Positions 1 to 6,055 of a DNA stretch of 7,242 nt are shown here, one piece after another; within the stretch, counting starts at the first letter, position 1, and every line of letters starts with the position of its first letter. The DNA comes from Caulobacteraceae bacterium (lineage in GTDB: Bacteria > Pseudomonadota > Alphaproteobacteria > Caulobacterales > Caulobacteraceae). Location of the stretch: positions 1-7,242 of the forward strand of contig JAQGII010000352.1 in assembly GCA_028291305.1 (NCBI GenBank). Reading direction: 5' to 3'. Under the pieces are notes generated by a model. It saw nothing but the letters and a program-made list of their open reading frames with translations. It made no database searches and was not told the origin of the DNA. The position numbers and the translations under genes are program-made.

Positions 1-1024
1 AGCCGGCGGCTTCCACCGCCAGCCGGAACCGCTCCTCGCTGGCGGCGAAGGCGTTCTGCGCCGCCTGGGCGGTCAGGCTCTGGCGCACCAGCAGGACGGC
101 CAGGGTGCAGCCGATCGCCAGGGGCGCGAGCAGGGCCAGCAGGTTCGCCGGCTGCAGGTCCGCTCCGGTCCAGGGGCTGCGCATCACGGCGGCCACCTTC
201 AGCTCGCCGTCGCCGGCCGCGCGGGCGGCCGCCACGATGTTGGAGCCGTCCTGCGCCCGGTTGGCGACCGCGCCCGGGAGCGGCCGGCGCAGCGCCTCGG
301 TCATCGCGCGGGTGAGGGCCTCGGTCTCGCGGCCGCGTCCCGATCCGGTCAGGACGATGATCCGTCCGCCGCTGTCGGCGACCGCGCGCAGCCCGTCGAA
401 GACGCCGGTCCCGGTCAGCCTGCGCGGATCGGCGGCGGCCATCACCAGCAGCCGCTGGCCCGCGTCCGGCCCGGACCCCGGGGCGGTGAAGGCGGCGTAG
501 TACCAGCGGGCGCCGGTTCCCGCCCGGCCGATCCAGAAGTCCTGGCCGGACGCCCGCGCCGCGTTGGCCGCCTGCAGCCAGGCCGCGTCCGGCGCCGATC
601 CGGCGACCCCGATCACGCCGCCGTCGTTGACCACCGCCGTGGCGGCGGCCGCGCCGCCGGCGGCGGCCAGGGCGGTTTCGGCGGCGTCCAGGGGATCGCC
701 GCCGAAGCGGCGCCGCGCGACCGAGGCGGCGGACAGGGCGGCCCTCAACGTGGCCGCCTCGCGGTTCACGCTGCCGGCGACGCCGGCCGCCGCGCCGCCG
801 GCGCGATCGGCCAGGCTCGACCCGGGCTGGTCGTGCAGGCGGACGAAGGCGACGGCGACATAGACGCCGAGCAGCAACAGGGCGGCCACGAGGGCGATGC
901 GCACCTGTCCCGACAGGGGGCCGCCCGAGGCGCGGCGAGGCGCGGCCGAGACGGATGGGGCCCGCGCCTTGGGTCTTGCTTCTGCCTTGGAGCGGGTGTT
1001 CCCACCCTTCGCGCGGCCTGCCAC
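1..1024 (-). CDS. Membrane-bound PAS sensor protein, probable histidine kinase (PleC-like candidate), N-terminal part only
   Basis: The frame stays open to the left window edge and gives about 341 residues of an N-terminus. In order: a basic, Ala/Arg-rich cytoplasmic leader (1-42); a transmembrane helix (about 43-61, IALVAALLLLGVYVAVAFV); an extracytoplasmic domain of about 230 residues (62-292), possibly Cache-like given the strand-like WYYAAFTAP segment; a second helix (about 293-313); then a short linker running into SEERFRLAVEAA, a typical PAS-domain opening, where the window ends. Two helices flanking a periplasmic sensor and leading into PAS is the layout of sensor histidine kinases, including Caulobacter PleC, the DivK/PleD kinase-phosphatase. 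The kinase core is outside the window, so a PAS-containing diguanylate cyclase cannot be excluded. I chose the GTG at 1024 because GAGGA lies 7 bases upstream. A GTG at 1045 is the only other in-frame candidate near the stop at 1061-1063. PleC identity is inferred from layout. Confidence 0.8.
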   Translation of the reverse strand, partial: MAGRAKGGNTRSKAEARPKARAPSVSAAPRRASGGPLSGQVRIALVAALLLLGVYVAVAFVRLHDQPGSSLADRAGGAAAGVAGSVNREAATLRAALSAASVARRRFGGDPLDAAETALAAAGGAAAATAVVNDGGVIGVAGSAPDAAWLQAANAARASGQDFWIGRAGTGARWYYAAFTAPGSGPDAGQRLLVMAAADPRRLTGTGVFDGLRAVADSGGRIIVLTGSGRGRETEALTRAMTEALRRPLPGAVANRAQDGSNIVAAARAAGDGELKVAAVMRSPWTGADLQPANLLALLAPLAIGCTLAVLLVRQSLTAQAAQNAFAASEERFRLAVEAAG

Positions 1025-1031
1025 GCCTACG

Positions 1032-1036
1032 TCCTC
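1032..1036 (-). promoter_or_regulatory. Shine-Dalgarno for the sensor-kinase gene
   Basis: GAGGA on the minus strand, 7 bases before the GTG at 1024. It decides the start codon, since the alternative GTG at 1045 has no comparable site. A GANTC (CcrM-type) site at 1039-1043 lies just upstream of it. Confidence 0.55.
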
Positions 1037-1087
1037 GCGAGTCACCCCGAAGGGTTCAGCCTACGCGGTCAAGCTGATCGCCGGAAG

Positions 1088-1109
1088 GGTCGCAGGAGGG
1101 GCTGCGACC
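1088..1109 (-). terminator. Intergenic hairpin between pepN and the sensor kinase (weak terminator candidate)
   Basis: A perfect 8-bp inverted repeat (GGTCGCAG / CTGCGACC) with a 6-base loop begins 35 bases past the pepN stop codon. The minus-strand RNA would form a stable GC-rich stem, but only a short CTT follows it instead of a U-tract. It could be a weak or Rho-assisted terminator, a 3'-end stabiliser for the pepN message, or part of the kinase leader. The stem is seen directly; the role is inferred. Confidence 0.4.
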
Positions 1110-1143
1110 TTGAATGCATCGTCCCTCCCACGGGGGGCGGCGG

Positions 1144-3807
1144 CTAGCCTTCCGCCAGGGCCCGCGTGGCCATCTCCAGCACGTTCTTGGACAGGCCGGG
1201 GGTTGCCGCGATGCGCTCCAGCTGCGCCTTCATCAGCGCGGCCAGCGCCGGCTTGTAGCGCCGCCAGGCGCCCAGCGGCTCGATCAGGCGGGCGGCCGTC
1301 ATCGGGTTGAAGCCGTCGGTGGCCAGGATCTGGTCGGCCAGGAACCGGTAGCCGTCGCCGCTGGGCTCGTGGAAGCGGGCCGGGTTGCCCGAGGCGAACG
1401 ACTGCACCAGGGCGCGCAGGCGGTTGGGGTTCTTCGGGTCGAAGGCGGGGTGGACGGTCAGGCCGAGCACGCGGCCGAGGGCGTCCGGCGCCGGGCTGCG
1501 GGCCTGGATGGCGAACCATTTGTCGACCACCAGCGGCTCCGACCGCCAGCGGGCGTAGAAGTCGGCCAGGGCCTCGTCGAACGGCTGGCCGCCGATCAGC
1601 ATCAGGGCGGACAGGCCGCCCATGGCGTCGGTCATGTTGGCGGCGTCGCGGTAGTGCTTCAGCGCCCGGCCGGCGGTCTCCTCGGCCGGTCCGGCGGCCA
1701 GCAGGTCGAGGGCCGCGTTGCGCAGGGCCCGGCGGCCGGCGCTGTCGGCGTCGGGGGAAAACACCCGGCTGGACGAGGCGGCGCCGGCGCCCAGTTCGTC
1801 GTGCATCCGCTGCAGCACGGGGCTGAGGCCGATGGCCAGGCGGGCGCGCAGCGCCTCGCGGGCGGCGTGGATGGCCGCGGGATCGACCACCGCCACCGCC
1901 AGGCTGAGGTCCTGTTCGCCGGGCAGGGACAGCAGCAGCGCCTTGAAGGCGTGCTCGGACGACTGGTCGTCGAGGGCGCGGGCCAGGGCGGCGGCGAACC
2001 GGGCTTCGCCGTGCTCGTCGGGGGCGCCGCCGGCGCGGCCGAGGATCAGGTCGCGGGCCAGGCGCTGGCCGGCCTCCCAGCGGTTGAACAGGTCGGGGTC
2101 GGCGGCCAGCAGCACATAGTCGTCGGCCGGACCGGCGCCGACGGTCAGCTTCACCGGAGCGGAGAACTGGCGCAGGGCCGAGAGCACCGGCGGGCGCTCC
2201 ACGCCGCTCAGGCGCACCCTGTGCTCGGCGGCGTCCAGCACGATCACGGCCTCGTCCACGGCAGTCGCGGCCCCCGGCAGGGTGAAGGCGAGCGGCCGGC
2301 CCTCGGCGTCCAGCAGGCCGATGCGGATCGGCACGGGCAGGGGCGTCTTGTCCGGCTGGCCCGGCGTGGCGGCGGTGGCCTGGGTCAGGGTCAGGTCGAG
2401 CGTCCTGGCCTGCGCATCATAGTCGGCGGCGAGGCCGACCATCGGCGTGCCGGCCTGGTTGTACCAGCCGAAGAAGTGCGACAGATCGCGGCTCGATGCG
2501 TCGGCGAAGCAGGCGATGAAGGCCTCCACCGTGGTGGCCGTGCCGTCGCAGCGCTCGAAATACAGGTCCATGCCGGCGCGGAAATCCTCCGGCCCCAGCA
2601 GGGTCTTCAGCATGCGGATGACCTCGGCGCCCTTGTCGTAGACGGTCGCCGTGTAGAAGTTGTCGATCTTCATGAAGCTGGTCGGGCGCACCGGGTGGGC
2701 CATCGGCCCGGCGTCCTCGGCGAACTGGCGCGTGCGCAGCGCCCGCACGTCCTTGATCCGCTGCACCGCCGCGCCGCGCTGGTCGGCCGAGAAGCTCTGG
2801 TCGCGGAACACCGTCAGGCCTTCCTTGAGGCACAGCTGGAACCAGTCGCGGCAGGTGATCCGGTCGCCGGTCCAGTTGTGGAAATACTCGTGCGCCACCA
2901 CGCTCTCGATGCGCTCGTAGTCGACGTCGGTGGCGGTGGCGCCGTCGGCCAGCAGCAGCGAGGAGTTGAAGATGTTCAGCCCCTTGTTCTCCATCGCGCC
3001 GAAGTTGAAGTCGCGCACGGCCACGATCATGAACAGGTCCAGGTCGTACTCGCGCCCGAACGCCTCCTCGTCCCACTTCATCGACCGCTTCAGGGCGTCC
3101 ATGGCGTAGGCGGCGCGCAGGGCCTGGCCGGTGTCGACATAGATGCGCAGGTCGATCCTGCGCCCGGTCATGGTCGTGAAGCTGTCGGTCAGCTCGTCCA
3201 GCTCGCCGGCCACCAGGGCGAACAGGTAGCAGGGCTTGGGAAAGGGGTCGCGCCACAGGGCGTAGTGACGGCCCGGGGCGGCCCCCATTTCTTCAGGAAC
3301 GGGGCCGCTGTCGACCAGGTTGCCGTTGGACAGCAGGCGCGGACAGGCGGCCTGGTCGGCCTCGACCCGGACGGTGAAGCGGGACAGCACGTCGGGGCGG
3401 TCGGGGAAGTAGGTGATCTTGCGGAAGCCCTCCGCCTCGCACTGGGTGCAGAAGCGGCCGCCGGACATGTAGAGGCCCTCCAGCGCGGTGTTGCCCTGGG
3501 GATCGATCTCGACCTCGGTCTCCAGCGTGAAGGCCTCGGGCGTCCGGGCCAGCGTCAGGTGCTCGGGGGTCAGCTCGTAGTCCGAGGCGTCCAGCGGCCT
3601 CCCGTCGATGGCCACGCCGAGCAGCTTCAGCCGCACCCCGTCCAGCACCAGCGGCCCGGACTGGCCCGGATTGCGCCGCACGGTCAGCCTGGCCTTCACC
3701 CGCGTGCTGTTGGGCTCCAGCACGAAATCCAGCGCCGTCTCGTCGATCAGGAAGGCGGGCGGCCGGTAGTCGGACAGGCGGATCGGCTGGGGCGTATCGG
3801 TGCGCAT
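1144..3807 (-). CDS. pepN: Aminopeptidase N (M1 family zinc metallopeptidase, PepN type)
   Basis: This 887-residue protein is close in length to the roughly 870 of Escherichia coli PepN. The enzyme removes N-terminal residues from peptides in the cytoplasm, the last stage of protein turnover. All hallmark motifs are present: QCEAEGFRKITYFPDRPDV at 122-140; the exopeptidase motif GAMEN at 270-274, which binds the substrate amino terminus; the zinc site HEYFH at 306-310 (His306, Glu307 and His310); the third zinc ligand Glu329 in LKEG; and Tyr390 in ATVYDKG, the position of the transition-state tyrosine. The second half has the length and position of the PepN immunoglobulin-like and helical C-terminal domains. 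There is no signal peptide. The ATG at 3807 fits the family N-terminus, with DYRPPAFLIDETALDF near residue 13, although no strong Shine-Dalgarno precedes it. It lies between the glycosyltransferase and the sensor kinase on the same strand. No damage is visible. Confidence 0.98.
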   Translation of the reverse strand: MRTDTPQPIRLSDYRPPAFLIDETALDFVLEPNSTRVKARLTVRRNPGQSGPLVLDGVRLKLLGVAIDGRPLDASDYELTPEHLTLARTPEAFTLETEVEIDPQGNTALEGLYMSGGRFCTQCEAEGFRKITYFPDRPDVLSRFTVRVEADQAACPRLLSNGNLVDSGPVPEEMGAAPGRHYALWRDPFPKPCYLFALVAGELDELTDSFTTMTGRRIDLRIYVDTGQALRAAYAMDALKRSMKWDEEAFGREYDLDLFMIVAVRDFNFGAMENKGLNIFNSSLLLADGATATDVDYERIESVVAHEYFHNWTGDRITCRDWFQLCLKEGLTVFRDQSFSADQRGAAVQRIKDVRALRTRQFAEDAGPMAHPVRPTSFMKIDNFYTATVYDKGAEVIRMLKTLLGPEDFRAGMDLYFERCDGTATTVEAFIACFADASSRDLSHFFGWYNQAGTPMVGLAADYDAQARTLDLTLTQATAATPGQPDKTPLPVPIRIGLLDAEGRPLAFTLPGAATAVDEAVIVLDAAEHRVRLSGVERPPVLSALRQFSAPVKLTVGAGPADDYVLLAADPDLFNRWEAGQRLARDLILGRAGGAPDEHGEARFAAALARALDDQSSEHAFKALLLSLPGEQDLSLAVAVVDPAAIHAAREALRARLAIGLSPVLQRMHDELGAGAASSSRVFSPDADSAGRRALRNAALDLLAAGPAEETAGRALKHYRDAANMTDAMGGLSALMLIGGQPFDEALADFYARWRSEPLVVDKWFAIQARSPAPDALGRVLGLTVHPAFDPKNPNRLRALVQSFASGNPARFHEPSGDGYRFLADQILATDGFNPMTAARLIEPLGAWRRYKPALAALMKAQLERIAATPGLSKNVLEMATRALAEG

Positions 3808-3895
3808 GGAAAAGCTCGCGGACGCTGGAGAACGGCCCTCTACTTGGCGCCTCGAGGCCGCGCGCGCCAGCGCCCAGGCGCCGATTTGGCCGGCG
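3808..3895. other. Glycosyltransferase-pepN gap
   Basis: This 88-base spacer has a loose GC-rich inverted repeat (GGCGCCT at 3846-3852 and AGGCGCC at 3876-3882, 23-base loop) without a T-tract. No promoter match stands out. The minus-strand sequence before the pepN ATG ends in CGAGCTTTTCC with no good Shine-Dalgarno. Read-through from the glycosyltransferase into pepN is possible. Confidence 0.3.
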
Positions 3896-5125
3896 CTAGG
3901 CGTTCAGATAGGGGGCGGGAGCGAAGGCCGCCGTCGAGCCGAGCAGGCCGCCGTAGATGTCCATCAGGCCCTGGAAGGTGCGGTCCCAGCTGTGGCGCTC
4001 CTCGGCCCGCCGGCGGGCGGCCCTGGACAGGGCCTCCAGGTCGCGCTCGAACAGCGCCTCGATGGCCTCCGCCATGCCGGCGGGCGTGGCTTCCGTCGCC
4101 TTCTGGCCGACGCTGTTGTCGATCAGTTCGGAGATCCCGCCGGTCGACGGCCCCACCACCGGCAGGCCGGCCGCCAGGGCCTCCAGCACGATCAGGCCGA
4201 ACGGCTCCTGGTCGTTGGCGTGGACGAAGGCGTCGCAGCTGGCGATCAGCCGCGCGAGCTGCTTGGAGTCGCGCACATAGTCGAGGCAGATGGTCTGGGG
4301 ATGCGGCTTCAGGTTGGCGCCGGCGGCGATCAGCAGCAGACGGTAGTCGCCGCCCAGCATCTCCACGGCCTCGACCAGGGTCTCCAGGTTCTTCTCCCGC
4401 GCCGGCCGGCCGGCGAACACCAGCAGCCGCGTCCTCGGCGAGAGGCCCAGGTCCTGGCGCACCATGTCGCGGTCGGCCCGCGCCGGGTGGAAGATGTCGA
4501 TGTCCACGCCGAGCGGCTGCACCGCCACCCGCGGCACGCCGGATTCGGCCAGGCGGCTGGCGATGTACTGGCTGGGCGCCACCACCATGTCGAAGCGGCT
4601 GTAGAACTTGGCCCAGCGCTTCTGCGCCGGCGCGGCGGCCCATTCGCCGAAATGCAGGGCGGCCAGGGCGGCGGGGTCGGAATGGCAGAAGCCGACCGTG
4701 GCCGCGCCCGTCGCCGCGGCGGCGTCGAGGGCCGCGTGGCCCGGCACATAGGCGTCGCCCGCTTCCACCAGGCTCGGCTTCAGGTGGGCGATGATGCGCG
4801 TCCATTTGCGCAGCGAGGCGGGGCAGCGGTAGCCGTCGCCGAACGGGATCAGGGGCGCGGAGATCGACACCATGCCGTCGGCCGTGGCGCGGGTGGCGCG
4901 GCCGGGCACGATCAGGCTGTGGCGCAGGTCCGGACGGTGGCGCGCCAGCCAGGCGCGCTTGGCCAGCAGGTAGCGCTTCACGCCGCCGCTCTTGGGCGCG
5001 AACAGCATGGTGCTGTCGATCAGGTGTGGGGACAAGGACGCGCCGGGAGCGGCATAGAGGCGCGGGCCGAGGGACGACAATTCGGTGCGCGTCAATTCGC
5101 CGATGTCCAGCACGCAGGCCCTCAT
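3896..5125 (-). CDS. Glycosyltransferase, GT4-type (GT-B fold)
   Basis: This 409-residue protein has the two Rossmann-like domains of GT-B retaining glycosyltransferases. The N-terminal acceptor domain contains STMLFAPKSGGVKRYLLAK (38-56), the glycine-rich loop typical of the family, and GFCHSDP near 145. The C-terminal donor domain contains PLGVDIDIFHP (204-214), VFAGRPAREKNLETL (236-250, with Arg240 and Lys245 placed for the nucleotide-sugar phosphates), and the EX7E motif EPFGLIVLE (Glu307 and Glu315) that holds the donor sugar. It would transfer a sugar from a nucleotide-sugar to a glycan or lipid at the cytoplasmic membrane face; donor and acceptor cannot be read from the sequence. No membrane helix is obvious. 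An in-frame ATG at 5179 would add 18 residues. I prefer 5125 because the added stretch is unlike the family and spans the CTTATAAG element. It is divergent from the HAD gene and upstream of pepN. No polysaccharide cluster surrounds it here. Confidence 0.9.
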   Translation of the reverse strand: MRACVLDIGELTRTELSSLGPRLYAAPGASLSPHLIDSTMLFAPKSGGVKRYLLAKRAWLARHRPDLRHSLIVPGRATRATADGMVSISAPLIPFGDGYRCPASLRKWTRIIAHLKPSLVEAGDAYVPGHAALDAAAATGAATVGFCHSDPAALAALHFGEWAAAPAQKRWAKFYSRFDMVVAPSQYIASRLAESGVPRVAVQPLGVDIDIFHPARADRDMVRQDLGLSPRTRLLVFAGRPAREKNLETLVEAVEMLGGDYRLLLIAAGANLKPHPQTICLDYVRDSKQLARLIASCDAFVHANDQEPFGLIVLEALAAGLPVVGPSTGGISELIDNSVGQKATEATPAGMAEAIEALFERDLEALSRAARRRAEERHSWDRTFQGLMDIYGGLLGSTAAFAPAPYLNA

Positions 5126-5130
5126 GACGA

Positions 5131-5141
5131 CGCCGGTCCAC
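5131..5141 (+). repeat. Direct repeat copy 1 (CGCCGGTCCAC)
   Basis: An identical 11-base sequence recurs at 5237-5247, 106 bases away in the same divergent intergenic region. This copy sits 6 bases upstream of the glycosyltransferase ATG as read on the minus strand. It could be a regulator half-site or chance in GC-rich DNA. Confidence 0.35.
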
Positions 5142-5152
5142 TTATAAGACTC
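5141..5152 (-). promoter_or_regulatory. AT-rich palindrome CTTATAAG overlapping a GANTC site
   Basis: CTTATAAG (5141-5148) is a perfect palindrome and a conspicuous AT-rich patch in a very GC-rich setting. It overlaps GACTC (5148-5152), a CcrM-type methylation sequence. On the minus strand TATAAG could act as a -10 element for the glycosyltransferase, giving a very short leader to the ATG at 5125. I found no convincing -35 partner, and it does not match the Caulobacter sigma-73 -10 consensus. Confidence 0.3.
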
Positions 5153-5160
5153 GGCCGGGT

Positions 5161-5209
5161 TTTCCGATCTATCCCACATTCGATCCGGGTTCGGAAATCC
5201 CCCGGATCG
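5161..5209 (-). promoter_or_regulatory. Two interlocked inverted repeats; possible H-type pseudoknot in the glycosyltransferase leader, or an operator
   Basis: The first repeat is a perfect 9-bp pair, CGATCCGGG (5181-5189) and CCCGGATCG (5201-5209). The second is a perfect 7-bp pair, TTTCCGA (5161-5167) and TCGGAAA (5191-5197), whose second arm lies inside the loop of the first. Read as minus-strand RNA the order is stem 1 (9 bp), loop of 3, stem 2 (7 bp), junction of 1 base, loop of 13; that order and those lengths suit an H-type pseudoknot. It would end 35 bases before the ATG at 5125. As DNA, the 9-bp arms are 20 bp centre to centre, which fits a dimeric regulator. I recognise no known riboswitch class. 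The repeats are observed; the function is inferred, and transcription across them is unproven. Confidence 0.4.
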
Positions 5210-5236
5210 GCGCCGCGCACATGCCGTGCCAACGGG

Positions 5237-5247
5237 CGCCGGTCCAC
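5237..5247 (+). repeat. Direct repeat copy 2 (CGCCGGTCCAC)
   Basis: Second copy of the 11-base sequence at 5131-5141. It lies about 58 bases before the HAD-hydrolase ATG, on the far side of the interlocked inverted repeats, so the two copies bracket that structure. Confidence 0.35.
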
Positions 5248-5290
5248 ACTGTTCCTGGGCAAGCCGGGCGTTGGCCGTTATGCGGACGGC

Positions 5291-5297
5291 GGAGGGG
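5291..5297 (+). promoter_or_regulatory. Shine-Dalgarno for the HAD-hydrolase gene
   Basis: GGAGGGG lies 7 bases before the ATG at 5305. It is the strongest ribosome binding site in the window. It selects this ATG over the in-frame one at 5221, which would add 28 residues ahead of the catalytic DxD strand where the family normally starts. Confidence 0.8.
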
Positions 5298-5304
5298 GAT
5301 TTCC

Positions 5305-5970
5305 ATGCGCCTGATCATCTTCGACTTCGACGGCGTGATCGCCGACAGCGAACGGGTCGCCAACCAGGTGCTCGCCGAAGGACTGAGCGGGATCGGCCTG
5401 GCGACCACGGTCGAGGACGCCCTGCGGCTGTACCTGGGCAGGCGCTGGCGCGACTGCCAGGCGGCCATCGAAGAGCGTCACGGCGCGCCCTTGCCGGAGG
5501 GGTTCATCGAGCGCCAGCGGGCGGCGGTGATCGAGCAGCTGTCGCGGGGCATGCAGCCGGTGCCCGGCGCCAGGGCCTTCATCGAGCGGTTCCAGGCCGC
5601 GCCCCGCTGCATCGCCTCCTCCAGCACCCAGGAGTGGATCGCCGCCGGCCTGGACCACATGGGGCTGGCGCATCGCTTCGAGCACCGCTTCAGCGGCCAC
5701 GACATCGAGCGCGGCAAGCCGCACCCCGACCTGTTCCTGCTGGCCGCCTCGACCCTGGGCGCGGCGCCGCGCGACTGCATCGTCATCGAGGACAGCCAGA
5801 CGGGGGTGATGGCCGGCGTGGCGGCGGGCATGCTGACCATCGGCCTGTGCGCCGGCGGGCACATCGTCGACGGCCACGCCGAGCGGCTGACGGCGGCCGG
5901 GGCCGACCACGTGGTGACGAGCTACGACGCGGTCGCGGCCATCGTCGAGCCGCTGTTGGCCCGCGGATAG
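5305..5970 (+). CDS. HAD-superfamily hydrolase, subfamily IA (phosphatase / beta-phosphoglucomutase-like)
   Basis: This 221-residue cytoplasmic protein is full length for the family. Motif I, IIFDFDGVIADSE, starts at residue 4 and holds the nucleophile Asp7 and acid/base Asp9. A helical cap follows (about 15-85). Motif II is the Ser run in IASSSTQEW (105-107). Motif III is Lys138 in RGKPHPDLFL. Motif IV is VIEDSQTGV (Glu162 and Asp163), which binds magnesium. The GKPxPD and EDSxxGV motifs are typical of the group containing beta-phosphoglucomutase, phosphoglycolate phosphatase and sugar-phosphate phosphatases. The chemistry is transfer of phosphate through an aspartyl-phosphate, but the substrate cannot be assigned. 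It is divergent from the glycosyltransferase, so a link through sugar-phosphate metabolism is conceivable but unsupported. The codon choice resembles that of its neighbours and the gene looks intact. Confidence 0.93.
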   Translation: MRLIIFDFDGVIADSERVANQVLAEGLSGIGLATTVEDALRLYLGRRWRDCQAAIEERHGAPLPEGFIERQRAAVIEQLSRGMQPVPGARAFIERFQAAPRCIASSSTQEWIAAGLDHMGLAHRFEHRFSGHDIERGKPHPDLFLLAASTLGAAPRDCIVIEDSQTGVMAGVAAGMLTIGLCAGGHIVDGHAERLTAAGADHVVTSYDAVAAIVEPLLARG

Positions 5971-5981
5971 GCGCGCGCCCG

Positions 5982-6010
5982 TTGCCCTTCGGCCTCCGGA
6001 CCGCTATCTG
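5982..6010 (+). promoter_or_regulatory. Candidate sigma-73-type promoter for ettA
   Basis: TTGCCCT (5982-5988) and GCTATCTG (6003-6010) are separated by 14 bases. This partly matches the Caulobacter housekeeping pattern TTGACGS, 10 to 14 bases, GCTANAWC: the TTG, GCTA and one W position agree and several others do not. It would start transcription near 6016 and leave a leader of about 40 bases. Confidence 0.35.
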
Positions 6011-6015
6011 AGCGG
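6001..6015 (+). other. Small hairpin in the HAD-ettA gap
   Basis: CCGCT, loop ATCTG, AGCGG form a perfect 5-bp stem, extendable by GG/CC past a bulged A. It begins 31 bases after the HAD stop and overlaps the candidate -10 element. There is no T-tract, so it is at best a weak terminator, and chance is likely. Confidence 0.2.
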
Positions 6016-6055
6016 CCAACTCCCGACCCCTCCCAAGATAATCGAGCCCGCTCCC

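Noticed and set aside
105..863. Plus-strand frames rich in Ala, Pro and Arg within the first kilobase
   Set aside because: The minus-strand frame gives a coherent protein with two membrane helices and a PAS start. The plus-strand translations are repetitive Ala/Pro/Arg without structure.
3846..3882. Inverted repeat GGCGCCT/AGGCGCC as a terminator after the glycosyltransferase
   Set aside because: The loop is 23 bases, there is no T-tract, and repeats built from G and C alone are common by chance here.
1114..4794. A very long open frame on the plus strand (1226 codons) opposite pepN and the glycosyltransferase
   Set aside because: It lies antisense to two well-supported genes. Its translation is low-complexity, rich in Gly, Ala, Arg, Gln, His and Val, with no domain motif. 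Long antisense frames are expected where third positions are nearly all G or C and stop codons are rare.
5161..5209. A known riboswitch such as SAM-II or preQ1, both pseudoknots
   Set aside because: The stem and loop sequences do not resemble either consensus as I know it, and a glycosyltransferase is not a usual target gene.
3800..5314. A 504-codon plus-strand frame opposite the glycosyltransferase
   Set aside because: Same compositional artefact. It runs through the divergent promoter region and overlaps the HAD gene start, and it has no recognisable motif.
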